From Ascidiaceihabitans sp029251465 (GTDB lineage Bacteria > Pseudomonadota > Alphaproteobacteria > Rhodobacterales > Rhodobacteraceae): a DNA stretch of 64,000 bases. Both the position numbers and the translations under genes were made by a program. The notes below the pieces were generated by a model. That model saw only the letters and a program-made list of their open reading frames with translations, was not told the DNA's origin and did not search any database. This document shows positions 17,610 through 26,056 of the stretch, piece by piece. Numbering within the stretch: the first letter of the stretch is position 1; each line of letters opens with the position of its first letter. The DNA lies in NCBI RefSeq assembly GCF_042932805.1, contig NZ_CP170633.1:2108001-2172000 (forward strand). Direction: 5' to 3'.

Positions 17610-18661
17610 GGCTTTGTTGCACAAATCGGTTTGCTAGGATTCATGTTGTGAATCGAGCGTGTTAGCAGACCATCATGAGTAGCTGGACACCGACGACTTA
17701 CAAGACCATGAACTGGTCAGATTACAATCGAGCCCTGAAGCAGCGGGGTTCGCTGTCGATCTGGTTTGACGCTGCTATGGCTTGGGATGCGATGCCATCT
17801 GGCCGACGGGGCCGTCAACAGGCGTATAGTGATGCGGCGATCCAAGCCTGTCTGACGATTAAAATGCTGTTCGGTTTGCCCCTAAGGCAGACGACGGGGT
17901 TTGTCGAAAGCCTCCTGGAATTGGCCGGGTTGGACTGGACGGTGCCAGACTTCAGTACCTTGCGTCGGCGGCAGAGAACGTTGTCGGTCATCATTCCCTA
18001 TCAGGGCTCACCGGGGCCATTACATCTGCTCATTGATAGTACCGGCATTAAAGCTGAAGGCGAAGGTGAGTGGAATGCCCACAAGCATGGCGGCCCTAAA
18101 CGCCGCCTCTGGCGCAAAATTCACATTGGTATCGATGAAGAAACACTAGAGATACGTGCCGTCGAGGTCACCAGTAGCGGCATCGGTGACGCACCCATGC
18201 TACCTGACCTGCTCGATCAGATCCCCCCGGACGAAGAGATTGGCAGTGTCACCGGGGACGGTGCTTACGACACCCGCAAATGCCACGATGCAATTGCAGA
18301 ACGTAACGCCCATGCTGTCATTCCACTGCGTAAGAACGCCAAGCTGTGGAAGCCCGACACGTCCGGAGCCAGAGCGCGCAACGGAGCGGTCCGATACTCA
18401 AAGTACCTGGGTCGCGCAATGTGGCGGCAAGTCACTGGATACCACCGCCGAAGCCGCGTCGAAACAAAGATGCATTGTCTGAAACTGCTGGGTCAATCGC
18501 TCATGGCCCGCGACTTTGATCGCCAGGTCGCTGAGATCCAAATCCGCGCTGCCATCCTAAACGGCTTCACTGCACTAGGTATCCCCAAGACACAGGCTGT
18601 AGGCTAAATCGGTCCGGGGTCAGGGGAGGTCCGACCTCAACCCGATTTGTGCAACAAAGCC
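17610..18661 (+). mobile_element. IS5-family insertion sequence, about 1052 bp
   Basis: The element is bounded by near-perfect inverted repeats. The left end is GGCTTTGTTGCACAAATCGG (from 17610) and its reverse complement ends at 18661, with one mismatch over 21 bases. It holds one intact transposase. The 9-base flanks (ACCATAACG left, GGTGGAGTC right) are not duplicates. The usual target duplication is therefore missing, which suggests deletion or recombination after insertion. Confidence 0.92.
17675..18607 (+). CDS. IS5-family transposase (DDE)
   Basis: The 310-residue transposase has an N-terminal DUF772-like region (residues about 40-110) and the DDE catalytic core. The core residues are Asp in LIDSTGIK, Asp in TGDGAYDT, and Glu in RRSRVETKM, the Y-R-E-K-like signature of the IS4/IS5 superfamily. 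It appears intact and is the only gene of the element, starting 65 bases from the left end. Whether the element is still active is unknown because its flanks show no duplication. Confidence 0.93.
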   Translation: MSSWTPTTYKTMNWSDYNRALKQRGSLSIWFDAAMAWDAMPSGRRGRQQAYSDAAIQACLTIKMLFGLPLRQTTGFVESLLELAGLDWTVPDFSTLRRRQRTLSVIIPYQGSPGPLHLLIDSTGIKAEGEGEWNAHKHGGPKRRLWRKIHIGIDEETLEIRAVEVTSSGIGDAPMLPDLLDQIPPDEEIGSVTGDGAYDTRKCHDAIAERNAHAVIPLRKNAKLWKPDTSGARARNGAVRYSKYLGRAMWRQVTGYHRRSRVETKMHCLKLLGQSLMARDFDRQVAEIQIRAAILNGFTALGIPKTQAVG

Positions 18662-18892
18662 GGTGGAGTCAGTCGCCCGTACTGATCGAACTGGCGACCG
18701 TGTTTCGGGCCTTTGCAAAAGTTCGATAGAAAAGACGCATCTTCTACTCCGCTGTTTTGCAAATCAGGTTCTACAAAGTCGGGCCCGATATGACTGGAAA
18801 TCCAAACGTATTTATTGGTCGAAAATTTCGACCTGATCGCTTGAATTAAGGCGACGGACTATCAAATCTTGAGGAAATTCGCGGTTACGCAT
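18662..18892 (-). pseudogene. Broken gene next to the IS5-family element
   Basis: On the minus strand an ATG at 18892 opens MRNREFPQDLIVRRLNSS and stops after 26 codons. In another frame, just after TGA-TAG, about 60 codons read SVALIQAIRSKFSTNKYVW, then SSHIGPDF and CKGPKHGRQFDQYGRLTP up to the IS edge. The sequence looks coding but has no start in its own frame and is cut by the IS, so I call it a frameshifted, truncated relic. It may be the 5' part of the gene whose tail lies at 17538-17609, although the frames do not join directly. Family unknown. Confidence 0.45.
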
Positions 18893-18925
18893 CGTTCAGC
18901 ACTCCCGCTGGACAGAATAATTTGA

Positions 18926-18959
18926 GCCAGCATCTTCGGGAGGAGGTGAAGATGCTGGC
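18926..18959 (-). ncRNA. Cuckoo/CcsR-type sRNA hairpin with CCUCCUCCC loop
   Basis: On the minus strand a perfect 12-bp stem (GCCAGCATCTTC with GAAGATGCTGGC) displays a 10-base loop ACCTCCTCCC. This is the loop motif of the Cuckoo (CcsR) sRNAs of Rhodobacterales, which are cotranscribed downstream of DUF1127 genes and processed. Here it lies 115 bases downstream of two minus-strand DUF1127 genes, exactly that context. The pyrimidine loop complements Shine-Dalgarno sequences. No U-run follows, so it is probably released by processing. Confidence 0.7.
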
Positions 18960-18999
18960 CCTGTGCGTTGGCGTTCCCTGTTGATTTTTTTCGCCGCCG

Positions 19000-19029
19000 C
19001 TCGCGCTGGCTTACTCTGGGAGGAGCGAG
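19000..19029 (-). ncRNA. Second, weaker CUCCUCCC hairpin (Cuckoo-type)
   Basis: On the minus strand CTCGC (19029-19025) pairs with GCGAG (19004-19000) around a loop that starts with TCCTCCC. The motif CTCCTCCC again complements ribosome-binding sites. The stem is short, so folding is uncertain, but its position between the DUF1127 genes and the strong hairpin at 18926-18959 supports a two-unit sRNA array. Confidence 0.4.
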
Positions 19030-19074
19030 GACCAACACTTTTCGTGAACTCTTCAGACCTACCGGTCCGTTTCG

Positions 19075-19302
19075 TTATTCTTTTGCCATCAGTGTTTCGG
19101 CGTATTCGGGGATATCAGATCGTGAAATACCGATCTGCGCGAGCTGAATATCGCTCATACTTGAAAGTGTAGACATCATCCGGGCCACTTGGAGGGTCCT
19201 CAAGGCAGCATTTGCCTTTGCTCCGAATGTAGCCAGTAACGAAATGAGACAAGTGATTGCGTAACTGCTACCTGTCTCTTCCGGTTGAGTATTAAAAGTC
19301 AT
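19075..19302 (-). CDS. DUF1127 small protein (second of a tandem pair)
   Basis: A 75-residue protein with an N-terminal predicted helix and the C-terminal DUF1127 motif (MSDIQLAQIGISRSDIP). Related small proteins, such as CcaF1 of Rhodobacter sphaeroides, bind RNA and influence the processing of downstream sRNAs. ATG 19302 overlaps the end of the upstream DUF1127 gene by 11 bases, implying coupled translation. A longer frame to 19485 runs antiparallel in sense content to the first gene and is not supported. Followed by CCUCCUCCC-loop hairpins. Confidence 0.8.
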   Translation of the reverse strand: MTFNTQPEETGSSYAITCLISLLATFGAKANAALRTLQVARMMSTLSSMSDIQLAQIGISRSDIPEYAETLMAKE

Positions 19303-19516
19303 ACGCTGCCTCCATTGCCATTCTCTTGATGTTGCTGCGTCGAATGCCCAAATCATTGAGATCCCGATCAGAGAGAGCCGCAAGTTCAGAATACGTGGCG
19401 CGATAGACTTTGCGTCTTGCCAACGCACGCTGCATTCCTTTGCGCTTTTGATGAAAGAATGTGCGGCCAGCTTCCAGAACGACATCTAGCCAATTGTTTG
19501 ATCGTGTTATCGCCAT
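19292..19516 (-). CDS. DUF1127 small protein (first of a tandem pair)
   Basis: A 74-residue basic protein. Its C-terminal half, RATYSELAALSDRDLNDLG then IRRSNIKRMA, is a clear DUF1127 motif; the Arg/Lys-rich middle (FHQKRKGMQRALARRK) is suited to RNA binding. A GGGGCGAG ribosome site precedes ATG 19516. It is divergent from a LysR gene with a 131-base gap. It heads the DUF1127-DUF1127-hairpin-hairpin unit, which in relatives is induced by stress sigma factors. I see no promoter here that I could assign with certainty. Confidence 0.85.
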   Translation of the reverse strand: MAITRSNNWLDVVLEAGRTFFHQKRKGMQRALARRKVYRATYSELAALSDRDLNDLGIRRSNIKRMAMEAAYDF

Positions 19517-19647
19517 GATATTATCTCGCCCCTTGCTGCAGTGCAGAAGTTATGCTGCAACGCAGAGATACGAGGTCTCGGTAGCGCTCACAATTGAGCG
19601 ATTTGGCATAGGGCCCGTTCCAGTTTGGCACAGGCAGGTAACGTTAA

Positions 19648-20559
19648 ATGGATATTTCCGCGCAGATGTTGATCTTTGCAAAAGTAGTTGAGCAGGGAAG
19701 CATCTCTGCCGCAGCGAGATCGATGGGGCAAACGCCCTCGGCTGTCAGCAAGCAGATTGGTCTGCTTGAGGATCATGTTCACCACCGCCTACTCAATCGA
19801 ACGCGGACTGGCGTCTCTCCGACACAAGAAGGCCAAGATTTCTATGAAAAATGCAGTGCAATGGCCGATAAATTCAAAGAAGCCGAAGCGCTCATCCAAA
19901 ACATGGACGGCATCCCGCGTGGCACTCTCAAGATCGCGTGTACTGTCGCGTTTGGAAAATCTCAGTTGATGCCAGCGTTGCCAAAGTTCATGGAAGAAAA
20001 CCCGAGAGTGCAAGTCTCGCTGGACTTGAAAGACAGAGAAGTTGATCTGCAAGGAGAGGGTTTTGATGTCGCAATCTGCTTTGCTGAACAGCGTAAGAAC
20101 CCTGATCTTGTGGTGCGGCGGATCATGCAGAGCCGAAGGGTTCTTTGCGCTACTCCCTGGTATCTAGAACGCTGTGGTACGCCGTCAGATTTTGCAGAAT
20201 TGGCCAAACACAATTGTTTGAGGGTTGCAGGCAGTAGCGAGCGCAATTCTTGGAGCAGTGTTGAACCCGTCAATCAACACGCATTTGAGGCGCAAGGTAA
20301 CTTTGAAGGGAACAGTACAGACGTCGTCTATCGGGCCACACTTGCTGGCATCGGAATCGCGCGATTGCCGTATTACATGGTTCAAGAAAAATTCCGTGTT
20401 GCTGAATTGGTTCACGTTCTACCGGAATATGCACCACCCAGTACGGATATCGTCGTGATGTTCGCCCAACGACGCAACCTCGCCCCAAAAACCCGCGCAT
20501 TTGTTGACTTTATGGCTGCCGAATTCCGCAATGCGCCAGACCAACAGTTGGCCGGATAG
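19648..20559 (+). CDS. LysR-family transcriptional regulator
   Basis: The 303-residue LysR protein has its winged helix at residues 1-60 (MDISAQMLIFAKVVEQGSI, then QTPSAVSKQIGLLE) and an effector domain from about residue 90 (TLKIACTVAFG). The wide-loop VSPTQEGQDFYEKC segment is typical of the CrgA-like subgroup. It is divergent from the DUF1127 unit, and downstream lies a disrupted start of the DUF1963 gene. Target unknown. Confidence 0.88.
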   Translation: MDISAQMLIFAKVVEQGSISAAARSMGQTPSAVSKQIGLLEDHVHHRLLNRTRTGVSPTQEGQDFYEKCSAMADKFKEAEALIQNMDGIPRGTLKIACTVAFGKSQLMPALPKFMEENPRVQVSLDLKDREVDLQGEGFDVAICFAEQRKNPDLVVRRIMQSRRVLCATPWYLERCGTPSDFAELAKHNCLRVAGSSERNSWSSVEPVNQHAFEAQGNFEGNSTDVVYRATLAGIGIARLPYYMVQEKFRVAELVHVLPEYAPPSTDIVVMFAQRRNLAPKTRAFVDFMAAEFRNAPDQQLAG

Positions 20560-20601
20560 ATTCCGCCGGCTCAAGATCAAATTTCCAAGCAGGTATGAAC
20601 G

Positions 20602-20703
20602 ATGACCAAAACAACATTAGACATCGGAAGAGAGTTGTCCGAACACTTAAACCCCGGAATGGAAGACGCCTTGAACGCGCGGTAGGGGCAATTACTGCCC
20701 AAT
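20602..20703 (+). pseudogene. In-frame 5' extension of the DUF1963 gene ended by a TAG
   Basis: ATG 20602 opens 27 codons (MTKTTLDIGRELSEHL ... MEDALNAR) that end at TAG 20683-20685. The same frame continues GQLLPNM straight into the 20704 gene. A single base change from TAT/TAC to TAG would explain the stop, reading NARYGQLLPNM. Either this is a separate gene fragment or the N-terminus of the longer protein has been cut off. No ribosome site is obvious for 20704. Confidence 0.4.
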
Positions 20704-22338
20704 ATGGCGGAAGACCACCTGAAATGCACATATTGCAGAGCTTCTTTCGCTTCGAACAAGAACCGACATGAACTTGACAAACTAAACGCTCAAAATGAAC
20801 GCTTTCAGCAGCTTGAACTTGGGCATCAAAAGGGTGAGGTCGACAGAATGGCAAAGAGTTTACGCAGCACGTTGCGCAGTTACGTCATGATGGGCGTCGT
20901 AATTTGCTTCGTTGCGGCCATGGTCCTTTTCCTGATTTGGATTGAGGCCCCGTCGCGAGGCGCCCGCAGTTCCACGCACCTTATACCGCCTCATCTTGCC
21001 TTGATGGGGCTCAAATACGTCGGTGCCGTTTGGATGATCCTGATCGGCTTGGCGTATTTACTGCGTCAAAAGACGGACACTATCACAGCCGACACATTAG
21101 TCCGTGACATCATTGAAAACGAGGCTAAGACGGCGCGCATGCAAGACGAGGCGGTCAAAAATGCGGGTCCATCGGTCAGCTTGATACCTGTGTTGCCAAA
21201 TCACGGCGCTGAGCAGGTCGGTTGGTTTGGAGGCGCACCGCGCCTTCCCCGTGCCACGGCTTGGCCAGAAATCGAAGGCACGCCACTGTGCTTTGTTGCG
21301 CAGATTGACCTTTCAAAGCTGCCGAAAAACATCTGGTCTGGGGTTGGACCCCGAACCGGCAGCATCGCTGTTTTTGTACATCCCGAAATGGCAGCGGTAA
21401 AAGTGCTGCATGTCGAGGGTGAAGTGCTGCGACGCGATGGTGTCAGCCCTGCGGAAACACGGTGGTTCCGTAACTCCTTTGGTGAAACCCCGAAAACCGG
21501 CGCGTATTTTCCGCAATGGCCTGTTGCAATCGAAGAGCATGTTGGAGCGCTGCCGGCACCGTCGGGTTACCCAAGCGGCAAGGCACCCGGTTTTCCGAAC
21601 CCGTTCGAACATGAACGCTTAAGACTGAGCAATCCTGCCTACCACCCGTTTGACGCAGAAAGCTTAGCTTACTTACTGAGATATGCGGACGAAGGACTGA
21701 CAAGACGCATTGCAAGCATCTCGGCTTTCCTGACCGAGAAAAAGCTCAAAGATGATACGCGGGCTGCGCTGGTCGATCTGGAACAAAAGGTTTTGCGATC
21801 GCGCGCGACCTTCGAAGAGATCAAGACAGAGCTGTTGCCTTGCCTACAAACCTTTAACCTGAACAGCGTAAGCGCCCGGATGCCTGATTTTGATCAATTG
21901 GATGTCGGCAACATACGCTACCTCAAGAATGATGCGGACGGCTATGCTGTGATTGAGGTGCAAGACGCAAAGCTAACGGACCCATTCGAGGAAAACGATC
22001 TTCGGTTCTCTTACCTCTATCTCCATCGGCTTAAGAAGGCCGCCATGACCGCCTATCTAGACGATCCTGCGTCACTCAGCCCCGAGGCACGGGACCGGTT
22101 TGAACAAATGTGGAGTTTTGACGCGCTGCATGAACGTGGGGGCATGTCGCACCCGCCAAAAGGGTTCATTTACACGCCTTATGGGCCGTCCAGCCCAAAT
22201 GAAATCTTGCTCGAACTCCCAACCAGCGATCTGTTGGGGTGGATTTGGGGAGACATGTATTCCATCGTTCTGGCGATACCGCGCGAAGATCTTGCGAAAG
22301 GTGATTTCGGGTCAGTCATCGCTGACATCACGAACTAG
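20704..22338 (+). CDS. Membrane-anchored DUF1963 (YwqG-like) protein
   Basis: This 544-residue protein has a CTYC pair at residues 9-12, a charged coiled-coil-like segment to about 50, two membrane helices (about 60-80 and 98-120), and a large C-terminal DUF1963 domain. The latter begins near VGWFGGAPRLPRATAWP, includes CFVAQIDLSKLP, and ends with LGWIWGDMY. DUF1963 proteins are widespread but of unknown function. The two-helix anchor is less usual; most relatives are soluble. The reading frame is open further upstream except for one TAG, so this N-terminus may be a truncation product. Confidence 0.75.
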   Translation: MAEDHLKCTYCRASFASNKNRHELDKLNAQNERFQQLELGHQKGEVDRMAKSLRSTLRSYVMMGVVICFVAAMVLFLIWIEAPSRGARSSTHLIPPHLALMGLKYVGAVWMILIGLAYLLRQKTDTITADTLVRDIIENEAKTARMQDEAVKNAGPSVSLIPVLPNHGAEQVGWFGGAPRLPRATAWPEIEGTPLCFVAQIDLSKLPKNIWSGVGPRTGSIAVFVHPEMAAVKVLHVEGEVLRRDGVSPAETRWFRNSFGETPKTGAYFPQWPVAIEEHVGALPAPSGYPSGKAPGFPNPFEHERLRLSNPAYHPFDAESLAYLLRYADEGLTRRIASISAFLTEKKLKDDTRAALVDLEQKVLRSRATFEEIKTELLPCLQTFNLNSVSARMPDFDQLDVGNIRYLKNDADGYAVIEVQDAKLTDPFEENDLRFSYLYLHRLKKAAMTAYLDDPASLSPEARDRFEQMWSFDALHERGGMSHPPKGFIYTPYGPSSPNEILLELPTSDLLGWIWGDMYSIVLAIPREDLAKGDFGSVIADITN

Positions 22339-22715
22339 TATGGCAGGCGAAGGGAGTAACGAAGCCGCGCTCTTCGGCATTACCCTGGCAAAGTTTCTAA
22401 GGCAGACATTGGCGCAGGCGCAGCGAAAGAGCGTTTCATCCGCAATGTGTGAATTTGCCGATCATTGCAAATTGCGCGTGCAGCGAATGTTGGCAATGTG
22501 GGCTGCTGCCGCTGCAACCTGGAGGTGGGGCGAAGGTCCGGTTCGTCTGCTGAGCCGACATCGGGCGAAGCCTGAGTTGCGACAAGAGCCAACTATCGAA
22601 GCGGAGGCAGGGTGAACGGCGCAGTTTTCCAGATTGGACACTGACCATGAGCGCGGCGAAGGGCTCAAGAGAGCCAATTTTGACGTATGCGCAAGGTGCC
22701 CGAGCGGCCGCTGGT
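22339..22715. other. Gap without supported gene
   Basis: These 377 bases hold short open frames on both strands but none with a recognisable domain, a good ribosome site or a length above background. The text is GC-rich with coding-like composition, so it may be a decayed gene. Confidence 0.4.
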
Positions 22716-23573
22716 CTAGACCGTGGTCAAATATGCGGCGCGGATAGCTGCTTTCATCGCATCCTGCGGACCGGTCTCCTGTGATCCGTTTGCTGCCATC
22801 ACCAGTTTCGAGGCAGGCGTATTTCCGAAGCCAAGAACTTTGTTCATGACTGACAGGCCGGAGTGCAAAGATGAGCGGCCCAGCAGACCGACTGCGATCC
22901 CTGCTTCAACTGCTGCGATGACGCCAGAGACGCTTTGGCTGGAATAGACGATGCGGTATGGTCTTCCACGGGCTTTCAAGGAAGTGAGTGCGGCGTCGCG
23001 CCACCAGCAAGCGTGATCGAACAAGGCCACTGGCAAGCAATCATCAGCGGGGAATTCCCGATGCGCACACGACACCCAGCACGTCGGATCTTCAATCAAC
23101 ACTTCTTCATTTTCTTTCGGGCATTCCACCTCATAAATCGCAAGGTCGAGGACGCCCTTGTCCAGCGCAACAGGGAAATGCGTACTCAACGCGCAGGTCA
23201 CATCCAACTCGACTTTGGGGTGGTGACGGGTAAAGGACGCGATGATCTCGGCCAGCTTGGCCCGGCCGTGATCGTCAGGAATACCCACCCGTAATTTGCC
23301 TGTCACAGTATTGTGAGAGATGTCTCGCAGCACGGTGTCCAGGCGTGCGGTAACTTCCAGTGCGACAGGCAGCAACTGGCGGCCAGTGTCGCTGAGGACA
23401 ACGCCGCGCCCGTGCCGTTCAAAGACAGGTTGCCCGATGATGGCTTCTAGGCGCTTGATCTGAAGACTGGTGGCGGATTGGGATCGATGGATGCGCGCAG
23501 CGCCATCCGTGACGCTGCCTGCTTCGGTTACGGCGACGAAGGTGCGCAGCAAATCGCTATCCAGATTTTCCAT
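22716..23573 (-). CDS. LysR-family transcriptional regulator
   Basis: The 285-residue LysR protein has its winged helix at the N-terminus (LLRTFVAVTEAGSVTDG, then HRSQSATSLQIKRLE) and an effector domain from LRVGIPDDHG, with a ligand-pocket region near CWWRDAALT. ATG 23573 is chosen over a TTG 12 bases upstream. It is divergent from a permease gene 85 bases away and is its likely regulator. Confidence 0.88.
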   Translation of the reverse strand: MENLDSDLLRTFVAVTEAGSVTDGAARIHRSQSATSLQIKRLEAIIGQPVFERHGRGVVLSDTGRQLLPVALEVTARLDTVLRDISHNTVTGKLRVGIPDDHGRAKLAEIIASFTRHHPKVELDVTCALSTHFPVALDKGVLDLAIYEVECPKENEEVLIEDPTCWVSCAHREFPADDCLPVALFDHACWWRDAALTSLKARGRPYRIVYSSQSVSGVIAAVEAGIAVGLLGRSSLHSGLSVMNKVLGFGNTPASKLVMAANGSQETGPQDAMKAAIRAAYLTTV

Positions 23574-23658
23574 CTGTTTTTCCAATATCAGAAATTGAAG
23601 CTATTCATTTTGCGCATGCCATACTGACTGTTAGTTTTCAAGGCTAGAGGAGTATCCA

Positions 23659-24681
23659 ATGTCCAAGCAGACAGTTGCCCGCCGACAATTCAACAAAAAA
23701 TCCGTGCTGTGGGGCATATTCCTGTTCCTGTTGATAGGTATAAGCTTTGCTTGGCCGGAACACTCATGGAATGCTACCAAGTTTGTCCTGTGGGGTTTGG
23801 TCGCCGTTGCTCCTATCGTCATTCCAGGCATTCTTATTGCGGCGTGGATCATCGCCAGCGGAGCAGATGCGCACATTGCCGGCGCATTCGCAGGCAGGAC
23901 GCTGCGAACGGTGGTGCTCGCCTCTTTGATTGGCGCGATTACGCCGGTCTGTGGGGTAACGGTATTGCCATTGATGGCCGGACTTTTGGCAGCGGGTGTT
24001 CCGCTCGCTCCGATCATGGCATTCTGGTTGTCATCCCCGATCACAGACCCAGCGATGCTTGCGACGACGGCTGCGACCCTTGGTCTAAGCTTTGCGATTG
24101 GCAAAACGCTCGCGGCTTTTGGGATGGGTATCTTTGGCGGTGCGATCACCGGACTGTTTGCCAAAACGCCTTGGGCATTGAGCGCGCTGCGTGACAACGG
24201 GCTGGCGCGCCAGTTGAGTGCTGCGCGTTGTGGAGCGCCTCAGGCTTTCGACCCTTGGGTTTGGAGAAAAGAGGCGCGTCGGCGGGCGTTCAGCACACAA
24301 TTTTGGGCCACAGCGCGGCTTATCCTGATTTGCCTGATCCCTGCATTCACAGCCGAGTATGCGCTGAATGCAGCGCTAACGCCGGGATCGCTGGCGGCAT
24401 ATGTCGGGGAGGATCAATGGTGGGCCATACCTGCAGCCGTTTTTGTCGGAGCACCGGCCTATATCGATGGGTACGCCGCGCTTCCTTTGACCCGTGGTCT
24501 GATTGAAAGCGGCATGTCAGAGGGCGCCGCTATGGCATTTTTGATCTCAGGCGGTGTTATCAGCATCTGGGGCGCCTTGGCGATTGCCCCGGTCCTGAAA
24601 CTGAAACCCTTTTTGCTATATCTCGCTTTGGCTGTTTTGGGCTCGCTGGCAGCGGGATATTTATTTGAGTGGGTGGTTTAG
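23659..24681 (+). CDS. Permease of the DUF318/ArsP-like family
   Basis: A 340-residue inner-membrane protein with about eight helices in two similar halves. It has the motif TPVCGVTVLPLMAG in the first half and VFVGAPAYIDGYAALPL in the second, matching the PF03773 (ArsP-1/UPF0718) permease group. Members export trivalent organoarsenicals or unknown small solutes; the first-half cysteine in PVCG is conserved. An AGAGGAGT ribosome site precedes ATG 23659. A LysR regulator is divergent. The substrate is uncertain; the arsenic genes here lie 28 kb away. Confidence 0.75.
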   Translation: MSKQTVARRQFNKKSVLWGIFLFLLIGISFAWPEHSWNATKFVLWGLVAVAPIVIPGILIAAWIIASGADAHIAGAFAGRTLRTVVLASLIGAITPVCGVTVLPLMAGLLAAGVPLAPIMAFWLSSPITDPAMLATTAATLGLSFAIGKTLAAFGMGIFGGAITGLFAKTPWALSALRDNGLARQLSAARCGAPQAFDPWVWRKEARRRAFSTQFWATARLILICLIPAFTAEYALNAALTPGSLAAYVGEDQWWAIPAAVFVGAPAYIDGYAALPLTRGLIESGMSEGAAMAFLISGGVISIWGALAIAPVLKLKPFLLYLALAVLGSLAAGYLFEWVV

Positions 24682-24707
24682 AGGGCTGTACCTACCCAGA
24701 GCCGCCT

Positions 24708-25862
24708 TTAGCGAACCCTCAGCGAATAACCGCTTCGAGCCCACACCGGACCTGTTGATTTTTTGCTGCGTGTGCGCGCAGCGTGAAAACTGCTGTAATA
24801 GCGTAGATACCCCTGCGGCGCACGAGCGCGGATGACGCCGTCTGGGCCAATGTCGAATTGCGACAGGTCAAGGTGCCCTTTGCGGTCTGATCGCACTAAG
24901 TCGCGCAAGACTGCGATGGCTGCGGGGGATGTCATCGGCACCAGATGGTCAAAGTTTGAGCCATCTGCCAGTGCTGTGAAATCAAACAGTGTGATGTTGA
25001 GGCCAGCCACGTCTTTAGCACGGCTTAGGTCGCCCACTTTTTGACGGCCAATGTTCAGGAAGGCCGACAGGTTCAGGGCGCGGTCTTGACTACTTGTCAT
25101 AATGACGAACGGATCAGGAAGCGTGCCAATGGCCCTTGCCTGCGCGCGAAAGATATCCGGGTCGATGTCAGGAGCAAACAAGGCGACAACGCGTAAATCA
25201 TCTAGCACGTCCCGCCTGCCGGTGATCGCAAGCTGGCGCAGCACTTCCATCGTCAGATGCGCGCCCATTGAATGCGCCATTAATGTGATTTCTTTATTCG
25301 TTGTCCTGCTGATCTGGGTCAACAGGTCCGCCAAGGGGTCGCGCGAAAACAACACGCTATCACGGTCATAGACATAACCCGTCGCCCTACCCGCAGAGGG
25401 CCAGGCGAACAAAATGCGCGGTGATGTGATTTCAAAGTCATGTCCGATTTGCGCAAACCGGTAAAGCGCCTCGGATGGGGTATTGTTGTAGCCATGTACA
25501 AAGATGGCGACCTCGTCATCGCGCTCGGCCTTGATACGATTGATGAAACCTGTGCTGTTTTCAAGATCATCGGTGCCAACGACGGCAAAGTCGGTATTGG
25601 GGTCGACTGTTTCATCTGGCCATTCGATCTGCCCAAGCGCATGGGTCGGAGGGATTGAAACAGCATATTTTACAAACCGCGTTTTCGCGTTTCTGTCCTG
25701 CTTTAGGTCAACCTCACCGGTGCTTGGTAATCGTCCAGTCGTCACATAAATATTCTGGAAACTGGCCGATGGGACCGCCGTCGAAAAGGCAACCCGGTCG
25801 GGCACCGGCGTGCAGGATGCAGCAAAGGCCAGGCCAAGGAGCGGCAATCGTATCGCTTTCAT
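24708..25862 (-). CDS. Lipoprotein alpha/beta hydrolase (DUF900 family)
   Basis: This 384-residue protein has a lipoprotein signal (lipobox LAFAASC, Cys about residue 17), then a DUF900 alpha/beta-hydrolase domain. The oxyanion region is VAIFVHGYNN, the nucleophile elbow is MAHSMGAH (Ser), the acid lies in LFAPDIDPD, and the catalytic His in FDHLVP. DUF900 hydrolases are esterase-like with few known substrates. It would be anchored to a membrane facing the periplasm. Upstream on the same strand are remains of an RND pump gene. Confidence 0.82.
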   Translation of the reverse strand: MKAIRLPLLGLAFAASCTPVPDRVAFSTAVPSASFQNIYVTTGRLPSTGEVDLKQDRNAKTRFVKYAVSIPPTHALGQIEWPDETVDPNTDFAVVGTDDLENSTGFINRIKAERDDEVAIFVHGYNNTPSEALYRFAQIGHDFEITSPRILFAWPSAGRATGYVYDRDSVLFSRDPLADLLTQISRTTNKEITLMAHSMGAHLTMEVLRQLAITGRRDVLDDLRVVALFAPDIDPDIFRAQARAIGTLPDPFVIMTSSQDRALNLSAFLNIGRQKVGDLSRAKDVAGLNITLFDFTALADGSNFDHLVPMTSPAAIAVLRDLVRSDRKGHLDLSQFDIGPDGVIRARAPQGYLRYYSSFHAARTRSKKSTGPVWARSGYSLRVR

Positions 25863-25903
25863 GTCACCCTCGCATCACGTTGCATACTGCCCTGATCAAG
25901 CCC

Positions 25904-25994
25904 CTATTCGGTCGCTGTTTCGTCGCCGCTTACGCGAAAGAAGATCGCATAAAGTGCTGGGACAACAATCAGGGTCAGGATAGTGGCAAAGCTT
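25904..25994 (-). pseudogene. C-terminal stub of an RND (AcrB-like) efflux pump gene
   Basis: On the minus strand 29 codons read SFATILTLIVVPALYAIFFR and end at TAG 25904-25906. This is the last membrane helix of HAE-RND transporters (the ILTL-VVPALY motif). The rest of the gene is missing, replaced by the IS3-family element at 25995, and no RND sequence appears on the other side, so more than a simple insertion has occurred. Confidence 0.75.
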
Positions 25995-26056
25995 TGAGGT
26001 GCCCCTAGTATTGTAGACGCTTTGCTTGGTAATTTTGGAACCAAGGAGAGACGGTT

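Noticed and set aside
18952..18984. Ten-codon plus-strand ORF (MLALCVGVPC) with a perfect GGAGGAGGT upstream
   Set aside because: The ideal ribosome site is only the complement of the CCTCCTCCC loop of the minus-strand sRNA hairpin, so the ORF is probably a by-product.
22704..22720. NotI- and XbaI-like recognition sites close together
   Set aside because: They lie in natural-looking sequence at the 3' end of a LysR gene, with no vector sequence around them; coincidence.
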